From positions 560,403-624,402 of the forward strand of contig NZ_FPAU01000003.1 in assembly GCF_900116535.1 (NCBI RefSeq): a stretch of 64,000 nt of DNA. Direction: 5' to 3'. The notes beneath the pieces are model-generated. The model was given only the letters and a program-made list of their open reading frames with translations. It was not told where the DNA came from and did not search any database. This DNA comes from Kosakonia arachidis. Its GTDB lineage: Bacteria > Pseudomonadota > Gammaproteobacteria > Enterobacterales > Enterobacteriaceae. Of this stretch, positions 1-8,449 are shown piece by piece (the first letter of the stretch is position 1; each line of letters begins with the position of its first letter). The position numbers and the translations under genes are program-made.

Positions 1-929
1 GTGCCGACACTCTGCTTATCGGCAATCAGAATGTCGCAGGTAGAAGTACCAATTACTTTCACCAGCGTGTTGGGCTGTGCGCCCGCGCCAACAGCACCCA
101 TATGGCAGTCGAATGCACCGCCTGAAATCACCACGGATTCGGAAAGTCCCAGTCGCTGCGCCCATTCGGCGGTCAGCGTGCCGACCGGCAGGTCTGCGGT
201 GTAAGTGTCGGTAAACAACGGCCAACGCAGGTGTTTATTGATAATCGGATCCAGTTCGTCGAAGAAGGCCGCCGGTGGCAGGCCGCCCCAACTTTCATGC
301 CACAGTGATTTATGCCCGGCGCTGCAACGTCCGCGACGAATCGCCTCAGGACGTGTCGTTCCGGAGAGCAGGGCTGGCACCCAGTCGCACAGTTCAATCC
401 AGGAAACGGCCGCTTGAGCAACGGCGCTGTCGGCGCGGGTGACATGCAGGATTTTGGCCCAGAACCATTCGCTGGAATAAATGCCGCCAATGTAGCGTGA
501 GTAGTCCGTTTTACCGGTGCTATGGCACAGGCGGGTAATAGCTTCTGCCTCTTCGACGGCAGTGTGATCTTTCCACAGCACAAACATGGCGTTCGGGTTG
601 TCGGCGAACTCCGGACGTAACGCCAGCACGTGCCCTTCTGCATCGATTGGCGCAGGTGTCGAGCCGGTACTGTCCACGCCGATACCTTTAATCGATGCGC
701 GCTGTTCTACGCTGAGTTCAGCCAGCACGCTTTTTAGTGCAGCTTCCATCGACTCAATGTAGTCGCGCGGATGGTGGCGAAACTGATTATTAGGCGCATC
801 GCAATAACGCCCCTCCTGCCAGCGCGGATACCACTCAACGCTGGTGGCGATCTCCGCTCCGGATGTGCAGTCTACCGCCAGCGCACGTACTGAATCGCTG
901 CCGAAATCGAGGCCAATTGTGATTGCCAT
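1..929 (-). CDS. araB: L-ribulokinase AraB, N-terminal part (runs off the window)
   Basis: Phosphorylates L-ribulose to L-ribulose 5-phosphate in L-arabinose breakdown in the cytoplasm. Reading the minus strand from ATG at 929 gives [17 protein letters not shown], the phosphate-1 loop of the FGGY sugar kinase fold, and the frame stays open to base 1, about 309 residues. The C-terminal part of the roughly 566-residue enzyme lies outside the window. The family assignment is clear from stretches such as [14 protein letters not shown] and [18 protein letters not shown]. It is divergent from araC across a complete arabinose control region, so it is the first gene of the araBAD operon. No frame disruption is seen. 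Confidence 0.97.
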   Translation of the reverse strand, partial: MAITIGLDFGSDSVRALAVDCTSGAEIATSVEWYPRWQEGRYCDAPNNQFRHHPRDYIESMEAALKSVLAELSVEQRASIKGIGVDSTGSTPAPIDAEGHVLALRPEFADNPNAMFVLWKDHTAVEEAEAITRLCHSTGKTDYSRYIGGIYSSEWFWAKILHVTRADSAVAQAAVSWIELCDWVPALLSGTTRPEAIRRGRCSAGHKSLWHESWGGLPPAAFFDELDPIINKHLRWPLFTDTYTADLPVGTLTAEWAQRLGLSESVVISGGAFDCHMGAVGAGAQPNTLVKVIGTSTCDILIADKQSVG

Positions 930-963
930 GCATGTTGCTCCATGAAAAATAACCGTTAGGAAA

Positions 964-1027
964 ACCATAGTGAGCGGCGCTTAAAACCGTCAGGCAGGAT
1001 TCGCTAATCTTATGGATAAAAATGCTA
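964..1027 (-). promoter_or_regulatory. araBAD promoter with araI1 and araI2 half-sites
   Basis: On the minus strand araI1 reads TAGCATTTTTATCCATA (1011–1027) and araI2 reads TAGCGAATCCTGCCTGA (990–1006). These are two directly repeated AraC half-sites next to a -35-like CTGACG (988–993) and a -10-like TATGGT (964–969) with an 18-base spacer. The match to the E. coli araI/pBAD arrangement is close. With arabinose, AraC is known to occupy I1 and I2 and recruit RNA polymerase. The assignment rests on pattern recognition only. Confidence 0.85.
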
Positions 1028-1035
1028 TGGCAATG

Positions 1036-1057
1036 CAAAGTGTGACGCTGTGCAAAA
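1036..1057. promoter_or_regulatory. CRP site of the ara control region
   Basis: A TGTGA half-site (1041–1045) is followed by a degenerate second half GCAAA, next to araI1 and upstream of the araBAD promoter. Position and sequence match the cAMP-CRP site of the E. coli ara region, which activates both araBAD and araC. The second half-site is poor, as it is in E. coli. Confidence 0.7.
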
Positions 1058-1064
1058 ATTCGAT

Positions 1065-1104
1065 GTGGACATTTCTGCCACCTTTATAGACACTTTCGTT
1101 ATCC
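1065..1104. promoter_or_regulatory. araO1 operator overlapping the araC promoter
   Basis: Two AraC-type half-sites in tandem begin TGGACATTTCTGCC (from 1066) and TAGACACTTTCGTTA (from 1087), closely resembling E. coli araO1. In E. coli, AraC bound here represses its own promoter. The araC start codon lies about 165 bases downstream, so the araC promoter must be in or just after this block. No single -10 box stood out. Confidence 0.7.
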
Positions 1105-1223
1105 CTTTTCAGGGCATTTCAATGCGGAAAAGAGGCGTAATTGCTTTTATCTGGCGGGATTAATCTATGCCCGTATGTAGCGTCTCATGGCGGCGTGTCG
1201 CCGCAGGATGAGGGTTTTATCAA

Positions 1224-1240
1224 TATGGACAATTGGTTTC
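1224..1240. promoter_or_regulatory. araO2 distal operator in the araC leader
   Basis: TATGGACAATTGGTTTC on the plus strand matches the distal AraC half-site araO2 of E. coli. It lies inside the araC 5' leader, 28 bases before the araC ATG. It has the same orientation as araI1 and is 213 bp from it, start to start. In E. coli the equivalent pair is about 210 bp apart and forms the repression loop. Confidence 0.8.
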
Positions 1241-1267
1241 CTTACCGGGTATGGGAGTATTGTGTTT

Positions 1268-2113
1268 ATGGCTGAGTCACAAAACGATCCACTGTTGCCT
1301 GGGTACTCGTTTAATGCCCATCTGGTTGCGGGGTTAACGCCGATTGATTCGGAAGGCTATCTCGACTTTTTCATCGATCGGCCGCTGGGGATGAAAGGGT
1401 ATATTCTCAACCTGACGGTGAAGGGAGAAGGGGTGGTAAAAAACGGTGGTAAGCAGTTTATTTGCCGGCCTGGCGATATTTTGCTGTTTCCGCCGGGGGA
1501 AATTCACCACTACGGCCGTCATCCCGATGCGTCGGAGTGGTATCACCAATGGGTTTACTTCCGTCCACGTGCCTACTGGCACGAGTGGCTTAACTGGCCG
1601 ACATTGTTTTCCCAGACGGGGTTTTATCGTCCTGATGATGGCAATATGTTGTGTTTTCGTGAGCTTTTTGCGCAAATTATCGATGCCGGACAAAGCGGCG
1701 GGCGTTACGCTGAACTGCTGGCGATCAACCTTCTGGAGCAGCTATTACTGCGGCGAATGGAGGCAATCAACGAATCGTTGCATCCACCGCTGGATAACCG
1801 TGTGCGCGACGCTTGTCAGTACATCAGCGATCACCTGGCGGACAGCCATTTTGATATCGCAAGCGTAGCGCAACATGTTTGTCTGTCACCATCGCGGCTG
1901 TCGCACCTTTTCCGTCAGCAACTGGGTGTGAGTGTGCTGAGCTGGCGCGAGGATCAGCGCATTAGTCAGGCAAAATTGCTGCTTAGTACCACGCGGATGC
2001 CGATAGCCAGCGTTGGACGCAATGTAGGCTTTGACGATCAGCTCTATTTTTCCCGGGTATTTAAAAAATGCACCGGCGCCAGCCCCAGCGAATTCCGCGC
2101 GGGGTGCGAATAA
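1268..2113 (+). CDS. araC: arabinose-responsive regulator AraC
   Basis: Dual activator and repressor of the arabinose genes. The N-terminal arm and cupin-like arabinose-binding and dimerisation domain span about residues 1–165 ([38 protein letters not shown]). The two helix-turn-helix motifs of the AraC/XylS DNA-binding domain follow at about 180–281 ([33 protein letters not shown]). I start at ATG 1268, which has GGGAG about 12 bases upstream and gives [13 protein letters not shown] as in the family; the frame is open upstream to 1187 but that part looks non-coding. The protein is 281 residues and stops after FRAGCE, 11 residues before the K-12 protein ends. Confidence 0.97.
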   Translation: MAESQNDPLLPGYSFNAHLVAGLTPIDSEGYLDFFIDRPLGMKGYILNLTVKGEGVVKNGGKQFICRPGDILLFPPGEIHHYGRHPDASEWYHQWVYFRPRAYWHEWLNWPTLFSQTGFYRPDDGNMLCFRELFAQIIDAGQSGGRYAELLAINLLEQLLLRRMEAINESLHPPLDNRVRDACQYISDHLADSHFDIASVAQHVCLSPSRLSHLFRQQLGVSVLSWREDQRISQAKLLLSTTRMPIASVGRNVGFDDQLYFSRVFKKCTGASPSEFRAGCE

Positions 2114-2240
2114 AACGTAAAGTTTGGCAATAAAAGGTTTGGCAATGCGACATAACCTGTAAAACTTTCAGATAATTGAAAGGTTGACGCTCACGGAGTC
2201 GCTCCGGAGAATCCAGCTTTCATGCTGAACAGGACAGGTT

Positions 2241-3011
2241 ATGGAAGCACTGCTGGAACATTTTATTACGCAATCGGCAACATACTCACTGATGGCCATT
2301 GTGCTGGTAGCATTTTTTGAATCGCTGGCGCTGGTCGGATTGATTCTGCCCGGCACGGTGATGATGGCCGGGCTGGGTGCGCTGATTGGCAGCGGTGAAG
2401 TCAATTTCTGGCAGGCGTGGCTGGCGGGCATTATCGGCTGCTTGCTGGGCGACTGGCTCTCGTTTTGGCTGGGTTGGCGCTTTAAAGCGCCGTTGCACCG
2501 CTGGTCCTTTATGAAAAAGAACAAAGCGCTGCTGGATAAGACCGAGCACGCGCTGCATCAACACAGTATGTTTACTATTCTGGTTGGGCGTTTTGTTGGG
2601 CCAACCCGTCCGCTAGTGCCGATGGTCGCCGGTATGCTTGATCTGCCTGTACGCAAATTCCTCCCACCGAACATTATTGGTTGCCTGCTCTGGCCGCCGT
2701 TTTATTTCCTGCCCGGTATTCTGGCGGGTGCAGCGATTGATATTCCCGCCGATATGCAAAGCGGCAACTTCAAATGGCTGCTGCTGCTGACTGCCGTGCT
2801 GTTGTGGCTGGCGTGCTGGCTGTGCTGGCGTCTGTGGCGTTCCGGCAAGGCGGGAGTGGATAAGTTGAGCCGTTACCTGCCGCGTTCGCGTTTGCTTTTG
2901 TTGGCACCGGCAATGCTAGTGGCGGGTGTCGCGGCTGTGGTGGCGCTGATGAATCACCCATTGATGCCAATGTATCTCTCAATTCTTGGGAAGGTGATCC
3001 GCGGTTACTGA
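2241..3011 (+). CDS. yabI: DedA-family inner membrane protein YabI
   Basis: A 256-residue polytopic membrane protein of the DedA (VTT/SNARE-associated) family, whose members are linked to lipid carrier transport and membrane homeostasis. It starts METALL-like ([18 protein letters not shown]), has family stretches such as [13 protein letters not shown] and the [17 protein letters not shown] motif around residues 115–131, and has further hydrophobic segments at about 180–200 and 220–240. A GGACAG stretch precedes the ATG. Its last seven bases overlap the end of convergent thiQ. It stands alone between araC and the thi genes. The exact substrate is not known from the sequence. Confidence 0.93.
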   Translation: MEALLEHFITQSATYSLMAIVLVAFFESLALVGLILPGTVMMAGLGALIGSGEVNFWQAWLAGIIGCLLGDWLSFWLGWRFKAPLHRWSFMKKNKALLDKTEHALHQHSMFTILVGRFVGPTRPLVPMVAGMLDLPVRKFLPPNIIGCLLWPPFYFLPGILAGAAIDIPADMQSGNFKWLLLLTAVLLWLACWLCWRLWRSGKAGVDKLSRYLPRSRLLLLAPAMLVAGVAAVVALMNHPLMPMYLSILGKVIRGY

Positions 3012-3706
3012 CCGCGAATACCCAGCAGCGCAGAGGCCGATGATTTGCCGCTCAGCAGGTCATCTGTTTTTCCGTCCCAGGCAATGCGCCCATCGGCAAC
3101 CACCAGCGAGCGTTCAGCTATGCGCACCGCATCCTCAATGCTGTGCGAAACCATCAATAATGTCAGTTGCTGGCGGCGGCACACCTCCTGCACCAGCAAC
3201 AACATCTCCTGGCGCAGCGCCGGGTCGAGCGCGGAGAACGGTTCATCCAGCAGCAGAACTGGCTGCTCGCGCACCAGACAGCGGGCGAGGGCGACGCGCT
3301 GGCGCTGGCCACCAGACAGCTGTTCCGGCAGGCGATCCAGTAATGCTTCCAACCCCATTGTATCGGCAATCTGGCGCAGCGTTTGTTGCTGTTCGTTGTT
3401 TAACTTCAGCCCCGGACTAAGCCCCAGTCCAATGTTCTGCCACACGGAGAGATGGGTGAACAGATTGTTTTCCTGAAACAGCATGGATACCGGGCGCTGC
3501 GATGGCGGCGTGTGGGTATGATCGTTGCCTGCAATGGTTAATGTGCCACTCGCCGGGGGTAGAAAACCGGCAATCAGATTCAGCAAGGTGCTTTTCCCCG
3601 CGCCGCTTGGCCCGAGGATGGCTATCTGCTCGCCCGCTTTCACCGTCAGGGTGAAACGCATCGGCAAATGCTGATAAAGCCAGGTGACATCAATCAGTCT
3701 TAGCAT
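3005..3706 (-). CDS. thiQ: thiamine ABC transporter ATP-binding protein ThiQ
   Basis: ATPase of the thiamine and thiamine-phosphate importer ThiBPQ, on the cytoplasmic face of the inner membrane. From ATG 3706 it has 233 residues. Walker A is GPSGAGKST at 32–40, followed by the Q-loop region (MLFQENNLF), signature [15 protein letters not shown] and Walker B VLLLDEP. An in-frame start seven codons further upstream is possible, but the chosen one aligns with the family ([18 protein letters not shown]). The start lies 17 bases inside the end of thiP, which suggests translational coupling. Its end overlaps convergent yabI by 7 bases. Confidence 0.96.
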   Translation of the reverse strand: MLRLIDVTWLYQHLPMRFTLTVKAGEQIAILGPSGAGKSTLLNLIAGFLPPASGTLTIAGNDHTHTPPSQRPVSMLFQENNLFTHLSVWQNIGLGLSPGLKLNNEQQQTLRQIADTMGLEALLDRLPEQLSGGQRQRVALARCLVREQPVLLLDEPFSALDPALRQEMLLLVQEVCRRQQLTLLMVSHSIEDAVRIAERSLVVADGRIAWDGKTDDLLSGKSSASALLGIRGQ

Positions 3707-5300
3707 GGCGGCCCGGAAGTTTTTCAATCACAGTGAATAAGATAAAGCAGAGCAACAGTAGGATCAGCGCCGTTACCGCACCATCCTGGCTGCGATAGGA
3801 ACCAATTTGCTGATAAAGATAAAACGGTAACGTGCGAAAGTCGTCATTACCAAACAGCGCCACCACACCGAAATCGCCAATCGACAATACGCAGGCAAAT
3901 GCCAGCGCCTGCGCCAGCGGGCGTTGCAGTGCGCGTAGCTCCACCACCCAAAGACGGCTGAAACCCTGCATTCCGAGCGACTGGCACAGCATGCTATAAC
4001 GGGCGGTAATGTCGCGCATCGGGTTTTCCAGCACTTTTAATGCATAAGGGATGGCCATCAGCGCATTGGTAAAAATCACTATACCCTCGGCGGAAGCAGG
4101 CAACCCGATGCTGTTATTGAGCAGCAGGAAGAAGCCGGTTGCCAGCACAATCCCTGGCATCGCAAGGATCAACATACCACTCAGCTCCAGCGCCTGTCCG
4201 GCCATTGTTTGCTGGCGGGCGCGCAGCTCGCGGCTGCTCCACAGTAGCATCATCGTCAACATGACACACAACGACCCGGCGGCCAGTGCGATGCGCAGCG
4301 ATGTGGCTGTTGCCTGCCAGAGAACCGGTTCGTTCAGCACTTTCAGCAGACTCAAATTGAAGCCATCAGCGATCACCGCTAGCAGCGGCGGCAGCAGTAA
4401 CAGCAACGCCAGCACAATCAGAGTGATATCCGTGATTCGGCTGAATAAGCGATCTTCCGGATTGCGCCAGCCCTGGATCTGGTGGTTACCGACGGCAATG
4501 GCTTTACTCATGCGCTGGCTTAACAGTACCAGGCCGAGGCAGCAGATCATCTGCATCAGCGCCAGCAGTGCGGCGCGTGCCGGATCAAAATCAAAACTCA
4601 GCGCCTGATAGATCGCCAGTTCTATAGTGGTGGCCTGAGGGCCGCCGCCTAACGACAGCACAGTGGCGAAGCTGGCGAAACAGAGCATAAAGATCAACGC
4701 TGCGGTCGGCGGAATCTGGCGGCGCAGCCATGGCCATTCCACAAAGCGGAAAAATGCCCAGCCGCGCATGCCTAACTGAGCAGCAAGCTGGCGCTGTTCG
4801 CCAGGGATCTGCTCCAGTGCTTGCAGCAGCAACCGTGCCGCCATCGGCAGGTTAAAGAACACATGCGCCAGCAAAATGCCTTGCAGACCATAGGGCGAGA
4901 AATGCCACTCCAGCCCGAAAATATGCCAGAGCGAGGCTAGCCATCCCTGGCGGCCATACACACTGAGAATACCGAATACTGCCACCAGCACTGGCAGAAT
5001 CAGCGTCATGGCGCACAGACGCAGCAGAGCGAGGCGGCCTACAAAACGCCGTCGATACAGGGCGCGGGCGAGAAAAATTGCCGGGAAAACGGAGAACAGG
5101 GAAGAGAGAAAGGCCTGCCAGAAGGAGAAACGCACCACATGCCACAGATAGCTATCGTGCCAGAAGGCCGACAGATCGGTCAGCGGTGCGTTTTGCCACA
5201 GCGCCAGAAAGGCGGCCAGCGCCACCGCCACCATCAGCGCGGCGGCGGTGAGGCCCGGAAGCAGCCAGCCAGCAATCAGCGGCTGACGGCGCGTTGCCAT
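3690..5300 (-). CDS. thiP: thiamine ABC transporter permease ThiP
   Basis: Inner membrane permease of the thiamine importer. At 536 residues it is a fused pair of BPD_transp_1 modules, each of about six membrane segments. The EAA-type loops are around residues 165–195 ([17 protein letters not shown]) and 450–465 ([19 protein letters not shown]). The length equals the E. coli protein. Its start overlaps the end of thiB (5276–5300) and its end overlaps thiQ, so the three genes form one tightly coupled operon, thiBPQ, under the TPP riboswitch upstream of thiB. Confidence 0.96.
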   Translation of the reverse strand: MATRRQPLIAGWLLPGLTAAALMVAVALAAFLALWQNAPLTDLSAFWHDSYLWHVVRFSFWQAFLSSLFSVFPAIFLARALYRRRFVGRLALLRLCAMTLILPVLVAVFGILSVYGRQGWLASLWHIFGLEWHFSPYGLQGILLAHVFFNLPMAARLLLQALEQIPGEQRQLAAQLGMRGWAFFRFVEWPWLRRQIPPTAALIFMLCFASFATVLSLGGGPQATTIELAIYQALSFDFDPARAALLALMQMICCLGLVLLSQRMSKAIAVGNHQIQGWRNPEDRLFSRITDITLIVLALLLLLPPLLAVIADGFNLSLLKVLNEPVLWQATATSLRIALAAGSLCVMLTMMLLWSSRELRARQQTMAGQALELSGMLILAMPGIVLATGFFLLLNNSIGLPASAEGIVIFTNALMAIPYALKVLENPMRDITARYSMLCQSLGMQGFSRLWVVELRALQRPLAQALAFACVLSIGDFGVVALFGNDDFRTLPFYLYQQIGSYRSQDGAVTALILLLLCFILFTVIEKLPGRHAKTD

Positions 5301-6259
5301 GCATTAATCCATGATGCGCGTTGAGCCGCGACTTGTTGTGGGGTGAATTCAAGCGAGGTTTGCGGTTTTTCCAGCGTATCAAACCCGACCGGTAGCGGTA
5401 CATTACTGACCGGGTACATCCAGTTGCCGGTGGCGATAGTGTTCTGAAATGCCGGAGACACCATAAATTTCAAGAATTTTTCCGCCAGTTCCGGCTGTTT
5501 GCTGGCGGCAGTTCGGGCAGCGACTTCGACCTGCAAGTAGTGCCCTTCGCTGAAATTCGCCGCTGCGTAGTTGTCTTTTTTCTCTTCGATCAGATGGTAG
5601 GCGGGCGAGGTGGTGTAACTCAGCACCAGATCGCTTTCCCCTTTCAGGAACAGACCGTAGGCTTCGCTCCAGCCTTTAGTGACCGTAACCGTTTTGGCTG
5701 CCAGCTTATGCCATGCATCCGGGGCTTTGTCGCCGTACACTTTTTGCATCCACAACAGCAGGCCAAGGCCTGGTGTACTGGTGCGGGGATCTTCGTAGAT
5801 CACGCGCCATTTTTGATCGCTTTCCACCAGTTCTTTCAGACTTTTCGGCGGGTTTTTCAGTTTGTTTTTATCATAAACGAAGGCAAACCAGCCGTAGTCG
5901 AACGGCACAAAGGTGTCGTTTTTCCAGCCGCCTGGCACGTTGACGGCATCCGTCGCTACGCCGCTTTTGGCGAACAGTTTGGTTTGTGCTGCCGCTTCCA
6001 GCAGATTGTTATCCAGCCCAAGCACCACATCTGCTTTGCTGTTTTTGCCTTCCATACGCAGACGGTTGAGCAGCGAGACGCCATCTTCCAGCGCGACAAA
6101 TTTCAGCTCGCAGTTGCAGTCGCCTTCAAAGGCTTTCTTCACCGCCGGGCCGGGGCCCCAGTCAGCGGAAAAGGAGTCGTAGGTGTAGACGGTGAGTACC
6201 GGTTTGGCAAAAACGGGAGCGGCAACCAACAGCAGTAATGGCAATGATTTTTTTAACAC
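5276..6259 (-). CDS. thiB: periplasmic thiamine-binding protein ThiB
   Basis: Substrate-binding component of the thiamine, TMP and TPP importer. I start at GTG 6259 (revcomp GTG TTA AAA AAA TCA), which has GAGGTG just upstream and gives a standard signal peptide with basic KK and a hydrophobic core LPLLLLVAAPVFA cut before KPVLTVYTYDSF. An apparent start further upstream would read through the riboswitch and is wrong. The protein has 327 residues, the E. coli length, and belongs to the type 2 periplasmic binding fold. It is the first gene of thiBPQ and also goes by tbpA. Confidence 0.95.
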   Translation of the reverse strand: MLKKSLPLLLLVAAPVFAKPVLTVYTYDSFSADWGPGPAVKKAFEGDCNCELKFVALEDGVSLLNRLRMEGKNSKADVVLGLDNNLLEAAAQTKLFAKSGVATDAVNVPGGWKNDTFVPFDYGWFAFVYDKNKLKNPPKSLKELVESDQKWRVIYEDPRTSTPGLGLLLWMQKVYGDKAPDAWHKLAAKTVTVTKGWSEAYGLFLKGESDLVLSYTTSPAYHLIEEKKDNYAAANFSEGHYLQVEVAARTAASKQPELAEKFLKFMVSPAFQNTIATGNWMYPVSNVPLPVGFDTLEKPQTSLEFTPQQVAAQRASWINAWQRAVSR

Positions 6260-6309
6260 TTTGCACCTCAAAAAAATGGGTGGCAAAGGATTTTGAGAGG
6301 TAGCCTCAA

Positions 6310-6388
6310 ATCCCTTCGCCGGCGTTATCCGGATCAGGTTCGACGGGTATTTTCTCAGCACACGCCGTTGGCGCAGCACCCCGTTGAG
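6310..6388 (-). ncRNA. TPP riboswitch (THI element) of thiBPQ
   Basis: The minus strand carries the hallmark sequences of the TPP aptamer in order: GGGGTGC near 6380, the pyrimidine-sensing CTGAGAAAATACCCGT (about 6344–6359), then ACCTGATCCGGATAA (about 6326–6340) and the closing GCCGGCGAAGGGA. It ends about 50 bases before the thiB start. In this family, TPP binding shuts down translation or transcription of thiamine genes. I saw no clear terminator before thiB, so control of ribosome access at GAGGTG is the more likely mode here. That last point is inference. Confidence 0.95.
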
Positions 6389-6429
6389 AACGCCGCTATT
6401 GTAATGATTTGGTAAAAAATGCGAAAGCG

Positions 6430-8085
6430 TTATGGATCGGGTGGCGCATACCAGGCTGATTTAAAATCAAACCAGCCCAGCGTATTCATGCGTAGCCCGC
6501 GCATACTGCGTTGCCCCTGTATCCTCAACCAGTGATGAATTAATGGCACCAGCGCTTTGCTGGCCAGTAACTGCTGAGACCAGGCGGCGAGGTTCATCTT
6601 TCCGGCACGCCACTCGGTGGCAGCAGCTTGCCAGTCGATTGGAATACAGTGCTGCAACAAGGGCACTTCATACAGGTTAGCAAAGACCGAAAAGTTGAGC
6701 GGCAGGGTAAAGTTGGCGCTGTTAAGCCACAGATCGCTGGTCGCTTCACCCCGGTACCACTCGGTGTACTCCACTCTTTGTACATGAAGTTTTACCCCGT
6801 GTTCTGCCAGTAAGTTGCTCATGATACGGGAGAGCGCCTCGTGCTCGTGGTGTTCGCGATAAAAGGTGAGCGTCAACGATTCCAGCCCGGCAGGCTTCTC
6901 GCCGACGCCGGGACGGGCATGATGCCAGCGCGGCAGCAGGCCGTAAGCCGGGAACCAGTAACGTTGATAGCGCTCGTCAGCATGCCATAACAAGCTAGCG
7001 GGGGAGAGGATCTGGCTTACCCATTCCCTGACCGCCTGGCTGGCGCCGCGGCTGGATCGCGCGTCAAACAGCAGATAGTAGCAGCCCTCTTCCAGGCGGC
7101 TTTCGACCGCTTTTTCATCGCCGCTCGGCCCTTCCAGCGTCAGCCCGCAGGTTGGGTCGTCGCTGAGATCCGGCAACACCCAGACATTCACTTCATCAAT
7201 GAGGGCGCGGAAGCCAAAATAGTCGTCAAAGGCGTGAATCTTCAATTGGTTACTGGTATTGCGCACCACAGCATACGGACCGGTGCCAATCGGCTGGCTG
7301 GAAAAATGGGGCAGGGTGTTCCACTCTTGCGGCAGGATCATGGAGGGCACATGCCCCATCAACCAGGGAAGCCAATTATCCGGCTGCCAGAGATGAATAT
7401 CCAGCGTCCAGGGGGTTGGGGAGACGATCTCGCGGATATGAGAATAGAGCGGCAGGGCGGTCGCTCGTTGCAGGGAAGCGATCACATCACTCATTTCCAG
7501 CTCGTGGCCGTTATGAAAGTGGATGCCGGGGCGTAGATAAAAGCGCCAGTGTAAAGGGGAAATCGCCTTCCAGTGATGAGCGATATCCGCTTCCAGTTCC
7601 CCATTTTCCTCATTTATGCGCGTCAACGCACTAAAGATTTGCCGCGCCATATGGGTTTCGGAACGTCGTAATGGCGTGCCCGGCAGCAGATTGCGTAGCG
7701 GACGATAGTAGAGTACGCGCAGAATATGTCGCCCCTGGCGAAAGGTCCGTCCAAGATGGGAAACCAGCATCTGGCGGACCGCTTCTTTATCGCCCACCAG
7801 TTGAACCAACTGATCGATACGGTCCTGCTCCAGCAGATCCTCCGCCCGCTGTTGCTGCAGCGCCAGCCCGGTATAGAGGAACGTCAGACGCGAACGCTTG
7901 CCGCGGCCCGCTTCTGCATCCCATGTCAGCCAGCCGCGTTCCTGCATGGTATTTAGCAGCGTGCGCATATGGCGGCGCGAGCAACTGAGCAGATCTGCCA
8001 GCTCATTAAGCGTAGTTTCCTGAGATTTTCCGTCGCAGCATTGCCACAAACGGATGAACTGCTGTTGCAGGCGGCCAGAAGACAT
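6430..8085 (-). CDS. sgrR: sugar-phosphate stress transcriptional regulator SgrR
   Basis: Activates sgrS when non-metabolised sugar phosphates build up and represses its own gene. The protein has 551 residues, the E. coli length. An N-terminal winged-helix region covers about residues 1–110 ([21 protein letters not shown]). A C-terminal domain like a periplasmic solute-binding protein (SBP family 5; e.g. [20 protein letters not shown]) presumably senses the metabolite in the cytoplasm. There is no signal peptide. It is divergent from sgrS with only 67 bases between its start and the sgrS start, so the operator must be in 8086–8152. Confidence 0.95.
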   Translation of the reverse strand: MSSGRLQQQFIRLWQCCDGKSQETTLNELADLLSCSRRHMRTLLNTMQERGWLTWDAEAGRGKRSRLTFLYTGLALQQQRAEDLLEQDRIDQLVQLVGDKEAVRQMLVSHLGRTFRQGRHILRVLYYRPLRNLLPGTPLRRSETHMARQIFSALTRINEENGELEADIAHHWKAISPLHWRFYLRPGIHFHNGHELEMSDVIASLQRATALPLYSHIREIVSPTPWTLDIHLWQPDNWLPWLMGHVPSMILPQEWNTLPHFSSQPIGTGPYAVVRNTSNQLKIHAFDDYFGFRALIDEVNVWVLPDLSDDPTCGLTLEGPSGDEKAVESRLEEGCYYLLFDARSSRGASQAVREWVSQILSPASLLWHADERYQRYWFPAYGLLPRWHHARPGVGEKPAGLESLTLTFYREHHEHEALSRIMSNLLAEHGVKLHVQRVEYTEWYRGEATSDLWLNSANFTLPLNFSVFANLYEVPLLQHCIPIDWQAAATEWRAGKMNLAAWSQQLLASKALVPLIHHWLRIQGQRSMRGLRMNTLGWFDFKSAWYAPPDP

Positions 8086-8172
8086 AAAAGAGGAACTCCT
8101 GATAAAAACTCAGCAATTTATTTATCCCTATATTAAGCCAATACTTCTCTTCGATGAAAGCGAGGAGGTGGT

Positions 8173-8325
8173 ATGCCGGGATCATCCATACGACGGTTTT
8201 ATCTGGCTTATTTTCGCGCCACACAGGATGTGTGCTGGCTCGCCCGTCAGAGTGCAGGGCAGCGCCTGAAAATACTGGAAGAACTGATGCAGTGGAAAGT
8301 GACAACGCCGATCTCGAAAGACTGA
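8173..8325 (+). CDS. sgrT: SgrT, glucose transport inhibitor encoded within SgrS
   Basis: A 50-residue protein inside sgrS. AGGAGG (8163–8168) sits five bases before ATG 8173. The core RRFYLAYFRATQDVCWL aligns with K-12 SgrT (RQFYQHYFTATAKLCWL by recall), and the end ILEELMQWK matches its LEGLMQW segment. The K-12 protein starts with Met directly before the RQFY core; here five residues (PGSSI) intervene after Met, and the tail KVTTPISKD differs. SgrT is known to block the PtsG glucose transporter independently of the RNA pairing function. Sequence divergence is high, so activity is inferred. Confidence 0.85.
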   Translation: MPGSSIRRFYLAYFRATQDVCWLARQSAGQRLKILEELMQWKVTTPISKD

Positions 8326-8372
8326 ATCGCGGACATCATGTGTGACTGAGTATTAGGCGCAAATCCGCCTAC

Positions 8373-8402
8373 GCCAGCAAAATATTTTTTGCTGGCTTTT
8401 TT
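8373..8402 (+). terminator. intrinsic terminator of sgrS
   Basis: GCCAGCAAAA pairs with TTTTGCTGGC around a short loop, followed by TTTTTT. This forms the 3' end of SgrS and provides the U tail used by Hfq. setA begins about 47 bases later, so setA expression would depend on read-through or on its own promoter. Confidence 0.9.
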
Positions 8403-8449
8403 CGTTTATGATTTCTGCGGTTTTTGCCGCTTTTGGAAAGGAAACGTTC

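Larger units (their letters stand above)
8153..8402 (+). ncRNA. sgrS: dual-function small RNA SgrS
   Basis: Small RNA that, with Hfq, base-pairs with ptsG and manXYZ mRNAs under glucose-phosphate stress and also encodes SgrT. The 5' end is placed at GATGAA (8153) by likeness to the E. coli RNA. The 3' part holds the conserved pairing segment CATGTGTGACTGAGTATT (about 8337–8354). A short hairpin (GGCGcaaatCCGCC) and a terminator stem GCCAGCAAAA/TTTTGCTGGC (8373–8396) with a T run follow. It is about 250 nt, slightly longer than the 227 nt of K-12, because of the longer sgrT frame. The ends are estimated. Confidence 0.9.
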
